Assembly (NCBI RefSeq): GCF_000820005.1
Contig: NZ_CDBL01000057.1
Span: forward strand, 1 to 64,000
Reading direction: 5' to 3'
Length of the DNA: 64,000 bases
DNA from: Aeromonas piscicola
GTDB taxonomy: Bacteria; Pseudomonadota; Gammaproteobacteria; Enterobacterales; Aeromonadaceae
In this document: positions 9,621-18,187 of the stretch, piece by piece
How positions within the stretch are numbered: position 1 is the stretch's first letter
Layout of the letters: each line of letters begins with the position of its first letter
Program-made: the position numbers and the translations under genes
The notes under the pieces: model-generated
Database searches by the model: none
Told to the model about the DNA's origin: nothing
The model's input: only the letters and a program-made list of their open reading frames with translations

Positions 9621-12101
9621 ATGACTTTTTTTACCGATAAGAAAACCAATCTGTCCCGCCGCAACCTGCTCAAGGGGCTCGGCGCCTGCGCGGCCTTGCC
9701 GCTGCTCGCCGGCATCTTCCCGAAGAGTGCCCTGGCCCAGGCCATCAGCACGGCGCTGGAACAGTTCCCGACCCTGGTCCCGGCCCAGAAAGGCATACTG
9801 ACCGGCGCCCACTGGGGTGCCTTCGAGGCCATAGTCGAAGAGGGCCGCATGGTGCGCGTCCAGCCGGTGGCCGATGATCCGGCGCCGAACGATCTCATCG
9901 ACATGGCCCCGTTCCAGGTTCACGCCAAGAACCGCATCAAGTACCCCATGGTGCGCAAGAGCTGGCTGGAGCACGGCCCGGGTGCCAGACCCGAGCTACG
10001 CGGCGCCGACGAATGGGTCCGGGTGAGCTGGGACAAGGCCATCGAGCTGGTAGCCGGCGAGATTGGCCGGGTGCAGAGCGACTTCGGCCCGCAGGCGATC
10101 CACGCCGGTTCCTACGGCTGGAAGAGCGTCGGCATGTTCCACAACAGCCGTACCCTGCTGCACCGCCTGATGAACCTGGCCGGTGGCTTCACCGGTTATG
10201 CCGGTGACTACTCCGCTGGCGCCGCCCAGGTGATCATGTCCCACGTCATGGGCTCCATCGAGGTGTATGAGCAGCAGACCGCCTGGCCGAACGTGATCGA
10301 ACACGCCGAACTGGTGGTGCTGTGGGGCGTCAACGCCCAGGTGACTCTGAAGAACAGCTGGAACATGCCGGACCACGAAGGTCAGGCCGGCTTCCAGGCG
10401 CTCAAGGAGAAGGGCACTCGCATCATCAGCATCGATCCGGTCTACAACGAGACCGCCAAACTGGCCGGGGCCGAGTGGATTGCGCCGAACGCCTATACCG
10501 ACGTGGCCATGATGCTGGGGGTGGCCCACACCCTTTATACCGAGCAGAAGCACGATCAGGCCTTCCTCGATCGCTACACCAGCGGTTTCGACAAGTTCCT
10601 CTCCTACCTGCTGGGCAAGGAAGATGGCCAGTCGAAGAGCGCCGAGTGGGCGAGCACAGTCTGCGGCGTCGATGCCGCCGTGATCCGTCAGCTGGCCCTC
10701 GACATGGCGTCCAAGCGCACCATGATCATGGCGGGCTGGGGCATGCAGCGTCAGCATCACGGCGAGCAGCCCAACTGGATGCTGGTGACCCTGGCCGCCA
10801 TGCTGGGCCAGATCGGCCTGCCCGGTGGCGGTTACGGCTTCAGCTACCACTACTCCTCCGGTGGCAGCCCCACCGCCAAGGGCGGCATCCTGGCGGGTAT
10901 CTCGGCCGGCAATGCACCCAAGAACAGCCCGGCGCCGATCCCGGTGGCCCGCATCGCCGACTGTCTCGCCAATCCGGGCAAGACCATCGACTTCAACGGC
11001 CGTCAGCTCAGCTATCCGGACATCAAGCTGGTCTATGTGGCGGGTGGCAACCCCTTCCACCACCATCAGGACACCAACAACCTGCTCAAGGCGTGGCGCA
11101 AGCCGCAGACTGTGATAGTCCACGAGCCCTACTGGACCGCCACCGCCAAGCACGCCGATATAGTGCTGCCGGCCACCACCAGCTATGAGCGCAACGATCT
11201 GGAGATGGGGGGCGATTACTCCCAGCGCTACGTGTTCCCCATGCACCAGTGCGTGCCGCCCCAGCACGAGTCACGCAACGACTTCGACATCTTCAGCGCC
11301 ATCGCCGCCAAGCTGGGCCTGCTGGAGGCTTATACCGAAGGCAAGGACGAGATGCTGTGGCTCAAGCAGATGTATGACGGCATGGCCGCCCAGGCCCGTG
11401 GCGCCCGGGTGGCACTGCCGCCGTTCACCATGTTCTGGGAGTCCAACAACTACATCCGCTTCCCTATTCCGGAGGCGAATCGCCAGTGGATCCGTCACGC
11501 CGATTTTCGCGAGAACCCCTTGCTCAACCCGCTCGGCACCCCGTCCGGCAAGATCGAGATCTTCTCCAACACCATCGCCGGTATGGGATATGCCGACTGC
11601 GCCGGCCATCCCAAGTGGTATGAGCCCAAGGAGTGGGTGAAGAGCGAAACGGCCAGCCGTTATCCGCTGTCGCTCAACACCTCGCACCCGACCCAGCGCC
11701 TGCACTCCCAGCTGGACAACACGCCGCTGCGAGACAAGTTCGCCATCGCCGATCGCGAGGCCATCCTGATCCACCCGGATGATGCCAAGGCCCGTGGCAT
11801 TCAGGATGGGGACCTGGTGCGCGCCTTCAACGATCGCGGCCAGATCCTGGTGGGCGCCCTGGTGTCGAAAGACATTCGTCCGGGCGTGGTGCGCATCTGT
11901 GAAGGGGCCTGGTTCGACCCGGCCAAACCGGGCGAGGTGGGGGCCATCTGCAAGAACGGCAACGTCAACTGCCTGACCTTCGACGAGGGCACCTCCAGCC
12001 TGGCGCAGGGCAACTGCGGTCACATGGCCCAGCTGCAGATCGAGAAATACAGGGGCCCGGCACTGGCCAATACCGCTCACGCGGTCCCGGCCAACGGCTG
12101 A
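9621..12101 (+). CDS. torA: Trimethylamine-N-oxide reductase, molybdoenzyme
   Basis: Terminal reductase of anaerobic TMAO respiration, of the DMSO reductase family. The 826-residue precursor starts with a Tat signal (LSRRNLLKG, residues about 11-19, then ACAALPLLAGIF and a SALAQ cleavage region). GDYSAGAAQVIM carries the Ser ligand to molybdenum; further molybdopterin-binding blocks include NTSHPTQRLHSQLDN. Length and block order fit TorA. The cognate chaperone torD and the torRS/torT regulators are not in this window. A terminator follows immediately, so torCA is a two-gene unit here. Confidence 0.94.
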   Translation: MTFFTDKKTNLSRRNLLKGLGACAALPLLAGIFPKSALAQAISTALEQFPTLVPAQKGILTGAHWGAFEAIVEEGRMVRVQPVADDPAPNDLIDMAPFQVHAKNRIKYPMVRKSWLEHGPGARPELRGADEWVRVSWDKAIELVAGEIGRVQSDFGPQAIHAGSYGWKSVGMFHNSRTLLHRLMNLAGGFTGYAGDYSAGAAQVIMSHVMGSIEVYEQQTAWPNVIEHAELVVLWGVNAQVTLKNSWNMPDHEGQAGFQALKEKGTRIISIDPVYNETAKLAGAEWIAPNAYTDVAMMLGVAHTLYTEQKHDQAFLDRYTSGFDKFLSYLLGKEDGQSKSAEWASTVCGVDAAVIRQLALDMASKRTMIMAGWGMQRQHHGEQPNWMLVTLAAMLGQIGLPGGGYGFSYHYSSGGSPTAKGGILAGISAGNAPKNSPAPIPVARIADCLANPGKTIDFNGRQLSYPDIKLVYVAGGNPFHHHQDTNNLLKAWRKPQTVIVHEPYWTATAKHADIVLPATTSYERNDLEMGGDYSQRYVFPMHQCVPPQHESRNDFDIFSAIAAKLGLLEAYTEGKDEMLWLKQMYDGMAAQARGARVALPPFTMFWESNNYIRFPIPEANRQWIRHADFRENPLLNPLGTPSGKIEIFSNTIAGMGYADCAGHPKWYEPKEWVKSETASRYPLSLNTSHPTQRLHSQLDNTPLRDKFAIADREAILIHPDDAKARGIQDGDLVRAFNDRGQILVGALVSKDIRPGVVRICEGAWFDPAKPGEVGAICKNGNVNCLTFDEGTSSLAQGNCGHMAQLQIEKYRGPALANTAHAVPANG

Positions 12102-12118
12102 GTCCGCACTCGACCAAC

Positions 12119-12147
12119 AAAAACGGCGCCATCAGGCGCCGTTTTTT
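12119..12147 (+). terminator. Terminator of torCA
   Basis: AAAAACGGCGCC-ATCA-GGCGCCGTTTTTT, a perfect GC stem flanked by A and T runs, 17 bp after the torA stop. A textbook intrinsic terminator. Confidence 0.92.
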
Positions 12148-12178
12148 ATTGCTGTCAATTTACTGTGGCAGTGAAGAC

Positions 12179-12252
12179 TCAGAAGCTCTTTTACTGCATG
12201 CGCTCTTCCGCACACGCCACCCGCTCTGCAGCCGGAGCATGGGCAAGGTGAC
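12179..12252 (-). repeat. Degenerate copy of the 3' end of the 12253 gene
   Basis: Read on the minus strand, the 74 bp directly downstream of the next gene repeat its last codons in register. The relic ends ...CAEERMQ-stop-KSF-stop, where the gene ends ...CAEEYMQEGDF-stop; TTCTGA is shared at the very end. Blocks GACTCAGAAG, CTGCATG and CTCTTCCGC are identical between the copies. One G-to-T change turned a Glu codon of the relic into TAA. Confidence 0.75.
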
Positions 12253-12714
12253 TCAGAAGTCGCCTTCCTGCATGTACTCTTCCGCGCACTCCACCAGCTG
12301 GGGCCAGAGCTCTTCCGGCACCCAGGCATCCGGGTCATCTTCATCGCCATCGTACTGGGTCCAGAAATAGCGGCGCAGGCCGGCGGCGAAGTCGTCGCTG
12401 ACCTCGGCCAGCTCGGAGAGCGGCCCCAGCCAGGCGATGCGGCGCAGGCCGGAGGCGAGATCGTTGAGCGCATCCACCAGACCGCGATCGTCTCTGATCT
12501 GCTCCACCAGCAGGGTGAAGCGCTCGCGGGCGCTGGCGATTTCGTCTTCGTCCAGCTCACCCACATCGGCCAGCAGATCGATGAAATCTTCCAGCAGAAA
12601 TGCGATCAGGCTCTCTCTGTCCTCGAACCACTGGAGCTGAGCCCCCTTGATCCCCAGTACAGAGGAATCGAACGAGTCATCAAGATGACATAGTGCCCAT
12701 GGATCGTCTGTCAT
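12253..12714 (-). CDS. Acidic protein of unknown function
   Basis: Not recognised with confidence. The 153-residue protein is strongly acidic (rich in Asp and Glu, e.g. GELDEDEIASARERF and YDGDEDDPDAW), mostly helical by composition, with several Trp and no signal peptide or membrane segment. It looks like a soluble cytosolic protein. It stands alone, convergent with torA. Its 3' end is repeated in degraded form immediately downstream. Codon use resembles the neighbours. Confidence 0.75.
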   Translation of the reverse strand: MTDDPWALCHLDDSFDSSVLGIKGAQLQWFEDRESLIAFLLEDFIDLLADVGELDEDEIASARERFTLLVEQIRDDRGLVDALNDLASGLRRIAWLGPLSELAEVSDDFAAGLRRYFWTQYDGDEDDPDAWVPEELWPQLVECAEEYMQEGDF

Positions 12715-12763
12715 TGCTACCCTTCCTCAGGCTTGAACAAGTGTCTTATCTTATGCTTGGCCC

Positions 12764-12838
12764 GCTCCCCGTGCCACCTTGAGCGATAGCAGGAAACGGA
12801 CCACCCCAATTTCATTCGCCCCATAATGGGCTTGATCC
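12764..12838 (-). repeat. Degenerate copy of the 3' end of the 12839 kinase gene
   Basis: About 75 bp directly downstream of the kinase gene align with its last ~27 codons: GTGCCACCTTG against TTGCCACCTTG, CCCAATT shared, and CCCATAATG against CCCATGATG. On the minus strand the relic reads IMGRMKLG where the kinase reads IMGRAELG, then after a frameshift LLSLKVARGAG against LSLPKVARVES. It is too altered to be translated as an intact tail. Confidence 0.7.
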
Positions 12839-14188
12839 CTAGCTCTCTACCCTTGCCACCTTGGGCAGTGACAGAGACGCCGCCAGGCCACCCAATTCCG
12901 CCCGGCCCATGATGAGATTGCCTCTGTAGGCCTCGGCCAGATCGGAGACTATGTTGAGGCCGAGCCCGGAGCCCGGCACCTTCTCGTCGAGCCGTACCCC
13001 GCGCAGCACCGCCTTGGCAATCTGATCCTCGCTCATGCCGGGGCCGTCATCCTCGATGCGCAGGGTGATCCAGCCCCCCAGCTCGGCGCTGGAGATGCGC
13101 AGCTGGCCGGCCGACCACTTGAAGGCGTTCTCCAGCAGGTTGCCCACCATCTCGTCGAAGTCCTGCTCTTCCACCCCGACCGCCAGATTGGCCGGCACCT
13201 GCAGATCCACCTCCCTGCCCGGATAGAGCCGGGCAAAGGCGCGGCAGATGTACTCCACCCGTGCCCGCACCGGGGTCGACACCCCGAGGATCTTGGCGGC
13301 GCCCGTCACCCGGGCCTTGCCAAGGTGATAGTCGATGTGGCGCTGGATCTGGTCGAGCTGCTCGCCGATGGCGGCCTGATCCTCGGGTGACAACTGAGCC
13401 ACCTGATTGCGCATTATGCTGAGCGGCGTCTTGAGGGCGTGGGCCAAATTGCCGGTGTGGGAACGGGCCCGTTGCAGCAGCTCGCCGTAGTGGTGGAGCA
13501 GGCGGTTGATGTCCTCCACCAGTGGCTGGATCTCCAGTGGATAACGCAGCCGAAACCCCTCCTGATGACCCTGATGGACCCGCCCCAGCTCGCGGCGCAG
13601 CAGATGCAGCGGGCGCAGACCATAGACGATCTGGAACATGAAGCCCAGCACCAGACCGGTGGCGGCAAAGCCGAGGCCGAGGAACAGGCTGAGCCGGGTC
13701 TTCTTCAGGGTCTGGGTCAGAGCACTGCTGTCCTTGGCCATCACCAGGGTAAACACCCGATCCGAACCCGGCAGCAGCACGGCGCGGGTCATGATCAGCA
13801 GCGGCTCCTTGTTGGGCCCCTTGCCGACGAACAGATCGGGATCGCCAAACGCCGACTTCAGGCCGTGCACGTCGAGGTGTACATCCCACAGGGAGCGGGA
13901 ACGGCTGACCACGGCATCTCCCAGCTCCAGCTGCCAGTAGTAGCCGGAGTAAGGTTGACGGAAACGGGGATCGGCCATGGGCTCGGTGACGATGGGCAGA
14001 CCATCTGGCTGGATTTCGAGCCGGGAGAGCAGATCATAGAGCTGCAGGCGCAGTCCGTCGGCTTCCGCCTCCTGCCAGTAGTTGCGCATCATGGTCTGCA
14101 GGCTGAAACCTGTGGCGAACAGGAAGAGGCCGCACCAGACTAGGGCGATAACCACCAGCCGCCCCCGCAGGGTCCGTACCAGCCTCAT
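12839..14188 (-). CDS. Sensor histidine kinase
   Basis: Inner-membrane sensor of a two-component pair. The 449-residue protein has an N-terminal membrane helix (about 10-30), a periplasmic domain of roughly 140 residues, a second helix (LFLGLGFAATGLVLGFMFQIV) and a HAMP-like linker. The phosphoacceptor H-box is HTGNLAHALKTPLSIM, and the ATPase domain shows LENAFKW (N-box), EDDGPGM (G1) and GSGLGLNIV (G2). The PhoQ/QseC-like domain order is clear but the signal is unknown. It lies 37 bp after its response regulator. Neighbouring PepSY proteins may feed into sensing; that is inference. Confidence 0.9.
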   Translation of the reverse strand: MRLVRTLRGRLVVIALVWCGLFLFATGFSLQTMMRNYWQEAEADGLRLQLYDLLSRLEIQPDGLPIVTEPMADPRFRQPYSGYYWQLELGDAVVSRSRSLWDVHLDVHGLKSAFGDPDLFVGKGPNKEPLLIMTRAVLLPGSDRVFTLVMAKDSSALTQTLKKTRLSLFLGLGFAATGLVLGFMFQIVYGLRPLHLLRRELGRVHQGHQEGFRLRYPLEIQPLVEDINRLLHHYGELLQRARSHTGNLAHALKTPLSIMRNQVAQLSPEDQAAIGEQLDQIQRHIDYHLGKARVTGAAKILGVSTPVRARVEYICRAFARLYPGREVDLQVPANLAVGVEEQDFDEMVGNLLENAFKWSAGQLRISSAELGGWITLRIEDDGPGMSEDQIAKAVLRGVRLDEKVPGSGLGLNIVSDLAEAYRGNLIMGRAELGGLAASLSLPKVARVES

Positions 14189-14225
14189 TCACCGCCCCCT
14201 TGCGGCGATTGCATCAAGGCCTGAC

Positions 14226-14882
14226 TCATTCGTTGATCCGGTATCCGAGGCCACGCACAGTCTCAATCAGATCGGCGTGGGTCTTCTTGCGGATCCGGCC
14301 GATGAACACCTCGACGGTATTGGAGTCGCGGTCAAAATCCTGGGCATAGATGTGGTCGATCAGCTCGCTGCGCGACACCACCTTGCCCCTGTGCTGCATC
14401 AGGTAACCCAGCACCCGGAACTCGTGGGCGGTGAGCTTGATGGGGGTGCCTTCGTACCACACCTGGGAGGCCGCCATGTCGAGCCGCACTCCGCCTATCT
14501 CCAGGATCGAGCTGGCATTGCCCGCCGCCCGCCGCACCAGCGCCTGCACCCGCGCCACCAGCTCGGCCACCTGGAACGGCTTGGTGAGGTAGTCGTCGGC
14601 ACCGGCATTGAGCCCTTCAATCTTCTCGTGCAGCTGGCCGCGGGCGGTCAGCACCAGCACAGGGGTATCTATCCCCTTGCTGCGCCACTCTTTCAGCACG
14701 CTCAGGCCATCGCGACCCGGCAGGCCGAGATCCAGGATGATGGCGTCATAGGGCTCGGTCTCGCCAAGAAAGCCGGCCTCGTTGCCATCATGACAAAGGT
14801 CGGTCACGAAACCGGACAGACGCAGCTGTTCCGCCAGCTGGCCCGCCAGTGTCTTCTCATCTTCAACTATCAGAATGCGCAT
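14226..14882 (-). CDS. OmpR/PhoP-family response regulator
   Basis: Cytoplasmic DNA-binding partner of the kinase downstream. The 218-residue protein has a receiver domain (residues 1-115) with acidic pocket EDE (7-9), phosphoacceptor Asp in IILDLGLPGRDG (about D51), Thr in VLTARG and the conserved Lys in DDYLTKPF. A C-terminal winged helix follows (SELIDHIYAQDFDRDSNTVEVFIGRIRKK). It is first in the regulator-kinase operon. The specific paralogue (QseB, PhoP or other) is not assigned. Confidence 0.92.
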   Translation of the reverse strand: MRILIVEDEKTLAGQLAEQLRLSGFVTDLCHDGNEAGFLGETEPYDAIILDLGLPGRDGLSVLKEWRSKGIDTPVLVLTARGQLHEKIEGLNAGADDYLTKPFQVAELVARVQALVRRAAGNASSILEIGGVRLDMAASQVWYEGTPIKLTAHEFRVLGYLMQHRGKVVSRSELIDHIYAQDFDRDSNTVEVFIGRIRKKTHADLIETVRGLGYRINE

Positions 14883-14964
14883 AAATGGGTATCCAAAGCA
14901 GGGTTACACTTGCGTCAGCGGAGAGGGGGTCGGGCAGCCATTTCTGCCCGAGCGCCCAGCCGGG

Positions 14965-15297
14965 TCACTCTTCTTCCGGTGGAGGGCGAGGCTCGAACAG
15001 CCGCTCCAGATGATGGCCCTTGAGCCACACCATCTCCAGGTTGTCGGCGCGATAGCCCACCTTGATGACGCTGTTCTCGCTGTCGATGAGCTTGAGCTCA
15101 TACAACCAGATGCCATCCTCTTCCCCCAGATCGACGCGCAGCACGCGCACCGGCAGGTGAGAGGCCACCTCCATCACCTCATGAAAGGGCCTGATCCGAC
15201 CCTCGCTGACAGCTTGTTGCAGCAAGGCCTCGTTCGGCGTGGTTGCCTGCGCCATCACGGGCAGCAGCAACCCAAGCAGAGACAGGGCTCTATTCAT
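14965..15297 (-). CDS. PepSY-domain periplasmic protein
   Basis: 110-residue small exported protein. MNRALSLLGLLLPVMAQA is a signal peptide; the mature part is a single PepSY-like module (ISDxxAL-type helix EALLQQAVSEGRIRPFHEVM, then ELKLIDSENSVIKVGYRADNLEMVW). PepSY modules inhibit proteases or act as sensors at the envelope. It lies 82 bp upstream of the response regulator on the same strand and may share its transcript. A second PepSY gene diverges from it, so the pair brackets a shared 69-bp promoter region. Confidence 0.8.
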   Translation of the reverse strand: MNRALSLLGLLLPVMAQATTPNEALLQQAVSEGRIRPFHEVMEVASHLPVRVLRVDLGEEDGIWLYELKLIDSENSVIKVGYRADNLEMVWLKGHHLERLFEPRPPPEEE

Positions 15298-15366
15298 GGA
15301 TGATTCATCTCCAAAAACCTAACATAATGCCGTTTATAGTCTGCCAGCCATGAATCCGGAATGAAT

Positions 15367-15609
15367 ATGATCCCACGCAGTATCCTGCTGATCCTTTGCC
15401 TCTTTTCCACCCTTGGCTGGGCGGCCCAGGCGCGTCTCGACATGCCGGCGCTGGTCAAGTTGCTGTTGGCCCAAGGGTACCACGACATTCGGGAAGTGGA
15501 GCTGGAAGGGGATAAATTCGAGGTAGAAACCCTGGATGTCCGGGAGCAACGCGTGCAGCTGCTGGTCGATGCCTACAACGGGGAGATCACCAAAAAAGAG
15601 GCCGACTAG
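15367..15609 (+). CDS. Small PepSY-domain periplasmic protein
   Basis: 80-residue exported protein. A signal peptide (IPRSILLILCLFSTLGWAAQA) precedes a PepSY half-module with DMPALVKLLLAQGYHDIREVELEGDKFEVETLD. The ATG at 15367 is preferred to the one at 15361 because GGA at 15357-15359 is then correctly spaced. Divergent from the PepSY gene at 14965-15297, it probably belongs to the same envelope-sensing locus. Confidence 0.75.
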   Translation: MIPRSILLILCLFSTLGWAAQARLDMPALVKLLLAQGYHDIREVELEGDKFEVETLDVREQRVQLLVDAYNGEITKKEAD

Positions 15610-15618
15610 GCCTCTTTT
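15594..15618 (+). terminator. Terminator overlapping the PepSY stop codon
   Basis: AAAAGAGGCC-GACTA-GGCCTCTTTT. The TAG stop is in the loop, so the hairpin starts inside the last codons of the gene. The T tract is short (four). Confidence 0.65.
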
Positions 15619-15657
15619 GCTATGTGCGCTACGCGCGCCGGATGAACGCGCAACGTG

Positions 15658-16290
15658 TCACGCCTCTTTCAGTTTTTGTTGCTGACGCTGGCGCCAGGGG
15701 CGCAGCAGCTTGTCCCGCCGTGGCCACAGCAGGGCACAGGCCAGCAGCAAATAGATGAGCGGCTCCTGCCAGCCACTCTTCACCGACCACCAGTAGTGCA
15801 CAGGCACCAGCAGGGCGACGACGTAGATCCAGTTGTGCAGCTTCTGCCAGGCCGGCCCCATGGTCCGCAGCAGGGCCGGGATCGAGGTGATGCTCAGCGC
15901 CACCAGCAGCAAGAGCGCCAGCGCCCCCACCAGTATGTAGCTGCGCTTCACCAGCTCGCCGCCAATCAAGCCCCAGTCGAACTGCAAATCCAGTCCCAGC
16001 CAGACCATAAAGTGCAAACCGGCCCAGGCCGCGCACCAGAGCCCGAGGGGGCGTCGCAGCTTGATGAGCTGCCCCTGCCGCCAGCGTTTTGCCAGCGGTG
16101 ACACCAGCAGAGTGAGCAACAGCAGATGCAGCGCCCCCTTGCCGAGATAGTGGGTCAGCCCCTGTACCGGATCTCCCCCCAGCAATCCGGCTGGCAGGGC
16201 GTACCCCAGCCAGAGCAGAAAGCCGAGGGAGCCCAGATGCACCAGAGCCCGCAGGCCCTTGATATGCGTCGACGTCAATCTCAGTACCAT
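15658..16290 (-). CDS. msrQ: MsrQ, haem membrane subunit of periplasmic methionine sulfoxide reductase
   Basis: Six-helix b-type cytochrome that delivers quinone-pool electrons to MsrP. The 210-residue protein of the ferric-reductase-like family has hydrophobic helices throughout and haem-binding His residues in [20 protein letters not shown] and [18 protein letters not shown]. It overlaps the end of msrP by 10 bp, so it is translated as the second gene of an msrPQ operon. Confidence 0.93.
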   Translation of the reverse strand: MVLRLTSTHIKGLRALVHLGSLGFLLWLGYALPAGLLGGDPVQGLTHYLGKGALHLLLLTLLVSPLAKRWRQGQLIKLRRPLGLWCAAWAGLHFMVWLGLDLQFDWGLIGGELVKRSYILVGALALLLLVALSITSIPALLRTMGPAWQKLHNWIYVVALLVPVHYWWSVKSGWQEPLIYLLLACALLWPRRDKLLRPWRQRQQQKLKEA

Positions 16291-17285
16291 TTTCTCAGAT
16301 CCATCCCCTGATAGAGCGAGGCCACCTCGTCGGCATAGCCGTTGAACATCAGGGTCGGCTGACGCTTGGCGCCGAAGATGCCCCCTTCGCCGATGAAGCG
16401 CTCGCTGGCCTGGCTCCAGCGCGGATGATCCACCTGTGGATTGACGTTGGCATAGAAGCCATATTCGTTCGATGCCAGCAGATTCCAGGTAGTGGGTGGC
16501 ATCTCCTCCACCAGCCGGATGGAAACTATGCTCTTGATGCTCTTGAAGCCGTACTTCCAGGGCACCACCAGCCGGATCGGTGCCCCGTTCTGGGCGGGCA
16601 GCGTCTTGCCGTAGAGGCCCATCGCCAGGAAGGAGAGCGGATTCATCGCCTCGTCGATGCGCAGCCCCTCCACGTAGGGATAATCGATGCCGCCACCGAG
16701 GGAGCGGGACGCCTGTCCCGGCAGCTGCTCGGGGTCATAGAGGGTCTCGAAGGCCACGAACCTGGCGCGACTGTTGGGCTCGGCACGGCGAATGAGGTCT
16801 GCCAGCGAGATGCCGCTCCAGGGCAGCACCATGGACCAGGCCTCCACACAGCGCAGCCGGTAGATGCGCTCTTCGAGCGTGCTCTTGTTGATGAGATCCC
16901 ACACGTCCAGCGTAAACGGCTTGGCCACCTCCCCCTCCACCTTGAGGGTCCAGGGTTCGGGTTTGAGGTAATGGGCATTGCGGGCCGGGTCCCCCTTGTC
17001 GGTGCCCAGCTCATAGAAGTTGTTGTGGGTGGTGGCCTTCTCCTCCGGGGTGATGATCACACCCTCGGGCCGGGCGGCGGCATGGATGTTGAGCGGCCTG
17101 GTCGCGGCGGCAGGAATCGGCTTGTCGGCGGAGAAGAGATCGAGCACGCCCGCCTGAGCGGGAAACGCCAGGGTCGCGGCCCCCAGCCCCAGCCCCTTCA
17201 GGATGAGGCGGCGATCCTGATAGACGGCTTCCGGGGTGACATCCTGCTCGGTGGGATGGTGGGAAGAGCGGCGCTTGATCAACAT
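16281..17285 (-). CDS. msrP: MsrP, periplasmic methionine sulfoxide reductase, molybdoenzyme
   Basis: Repairs oxidised methionines in envelope proteins, using a molybdopterin cofactor. The 334-residue precursor has a Tat signal ([22 protein letters not shown]), the Mo-ligand Cys in [17 protein letters not shown] and the [19 protein letters not shown] block of the sulfite-oxidase fold. Length and order match E. coli YedY/MsrP. Paired with msrQ. Induction by reactive chlorine is known in E. coli, but no HprR-type site was identified here. Confidence 0.95.
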   Translation of the reverse strand: MLIKRRSSHHPTEQDVTPEAVYQDRRLILKGLGLGAATLAFPAQAGVLDLFSADKPIPAAATRPLNIHAAARPEGVIITPEEKATTHNNFYELGTDKGDPARNAHYLKPEPWTLKVEGEVAKPFTLDVWDLINKSTLEERIYRLRCVEAWSMVLPWSGISLADLIRRAEPNSRARFVAFETLYDPEQLPGQASRSLGGGIDYPYVEGLRIDEAMNPLSFLAMGLYGKTLPAQNGAPIRLVVPWKYGFKSIKSIVSIRLVEEMPPTTWNLLASNEYGFYANVNPQVDHPRWSQASERFIGEGGIFGAKRQPTLMFNGYADEVASLYQGMDLRKWY

Positions 17286-17355
17286 GAAAAACTCCCGGGG
17301 CTATGAGGGTGATAACCATAAGACCCGCCCCGGCCGAGTTTTATTTCACACAAAT

Positions 17356-17451
17356 TTACATGAGTTGGTGCAGGGGCAGGGCCTTGGCCATGGTTCCGAC
17401 CAGGAACAGCACTACGAACACCAGCAGAGGAACGATCACATTTGGCACCAT
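17356..17451 (-). CDS. 31-residue putative membrane protein
   Basis: A short open frame encoding MVPNVIVPLLVFVVLFLV then a polar tail ending HQLM. One hydrophobic helix of about 17 residues is predicted from composition. A good ribosome site, GGAGTGAG, lies 4 nt before the ATG. It sits alone upstream of msrP on the same strand, in the 373-bp msrP-ycdZ gap. No known family is recognised; small membrane proteins of this type often bind larger membrane partners, but no partner is implied by the sequence. Confidence 0.45.
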   Translation of the reverse strand: MVPNVIVPLLVFVVLFLVGTMAKALPLHQLM

Positions 17452-17557
17452 CAGACTCACTCCATGAGCAGGACAGGGCCTCTAACTATGGTGCAGGGCC
17501 AAAGACGCCACCAATGAATTTTTTTCGCGAGCGCAAGCGTATTCCTGAGTTGAAATG

Positions 17558-17573
17558 AGTGATGAAGATCACA
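17558..17573 (+). promoter_or_regulatory. Candidate CRP site upstream of the YcdZ-like gene
   Basis: AGTGA-TGAAGA-TCACA matches the CRP core TGTGA-N6-TCACA at nine of ten positions and lies about 85 bp before the ATG at 17659, a plausible activator position. Motif match only. Confidence 0.5.
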
Positions 17574-17658
17574 CACAATTCCGCCCCTGCTTGCCGCCCC
17601 CCCTGCGAGGGGTAGGCTCCCCCTTTTTCCAGATGTCACTACTTTGAAGAGTCACACC

Positions 17659-18141
17659 ATGAGCCCATTGATCGCCATCGCCATCACGACCGGGATCCTC
17701 TCCGCCATCTGGGGCTGGGTCGCCGTCGCCCTCGGCCTCATCTCCTGGGTCGGCTTCCTCGGCTGTACCAGCTACTTCGCCTCCAGCGGTGGCTACAAGG
17801 CGCTGCTGCAAACCATGTTGTGCAATGTGAGCGGCATGCTGTGGGCCCTGCTGCTGATCCACGGGGATGCCTGGTGGGGAGCCGGTGTGGCGGGTTACAT
17901 GATGACGGGGGTGGTCGCGACTTTGATGTGCGTGCAGGCCAAGCAGCAGTGGCTCGGCTACATTCCCGGCACCTTCGCCGGTTGCTGCGCCACCTTCGGG
18001 GCCGCAGGAGAGTGGCGACTGATACTGCCCTCCCTGGTGATAGGCGCGCTGTTCGGTTACCTGATGAAGGCGAGCGGCCTCTGGCTCTCCCAGAAAACTC
18101 AGAAAGCCCAGGCCGCTACCGCCGTGGTCGATCCGGCCTGA
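17659..18141 (+). CDS. ycdZ: DUF1097 (YcdZ-like) inner membrane protein
   Basis: 160-residue polytopic membrane protein closely resembling E. coli YcdZ: it begins IAIAITTGILSAIWGWVAVALGL, contains WVGFLGCTSYF and VGKQAK-type loop MCVQAKQQWLGYIPGTF, and ends with GYLMKASGLWL. Four to five helices are apparent. Function is unknown in the family. Start ATG at 17659 lies after a CACACC leader; an in-frame start five codons upstream is less likely. Monocistronic, convergent with glrR. Confidence 0.8.
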   Translation: MSPLIAIAITTGILSAIWGWVAVALGLISWVGFLGCTSYFASSGGYKALLQTMLCNVSGMLWALLLIHGDAWWGAGVAGYMMTGVVATLMCVQAKQQWLGYIPGTFAGCCATFGAAGEWRLILPSLVIGALFGYLMKASGLWLSQKTQKAQAATAVVDPA

Positions 18142-18187
18142 ATGGCGTTCACCGGCGGATAATGGTCGGAATGCAGGCCTGCCCGGC

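Noticed and set aside
18060..18187. Possible tail relic after the YcdZ-like gene
   Set aside because: Only GGTCG and GGCCTG blocks match; too short to separate from chance.
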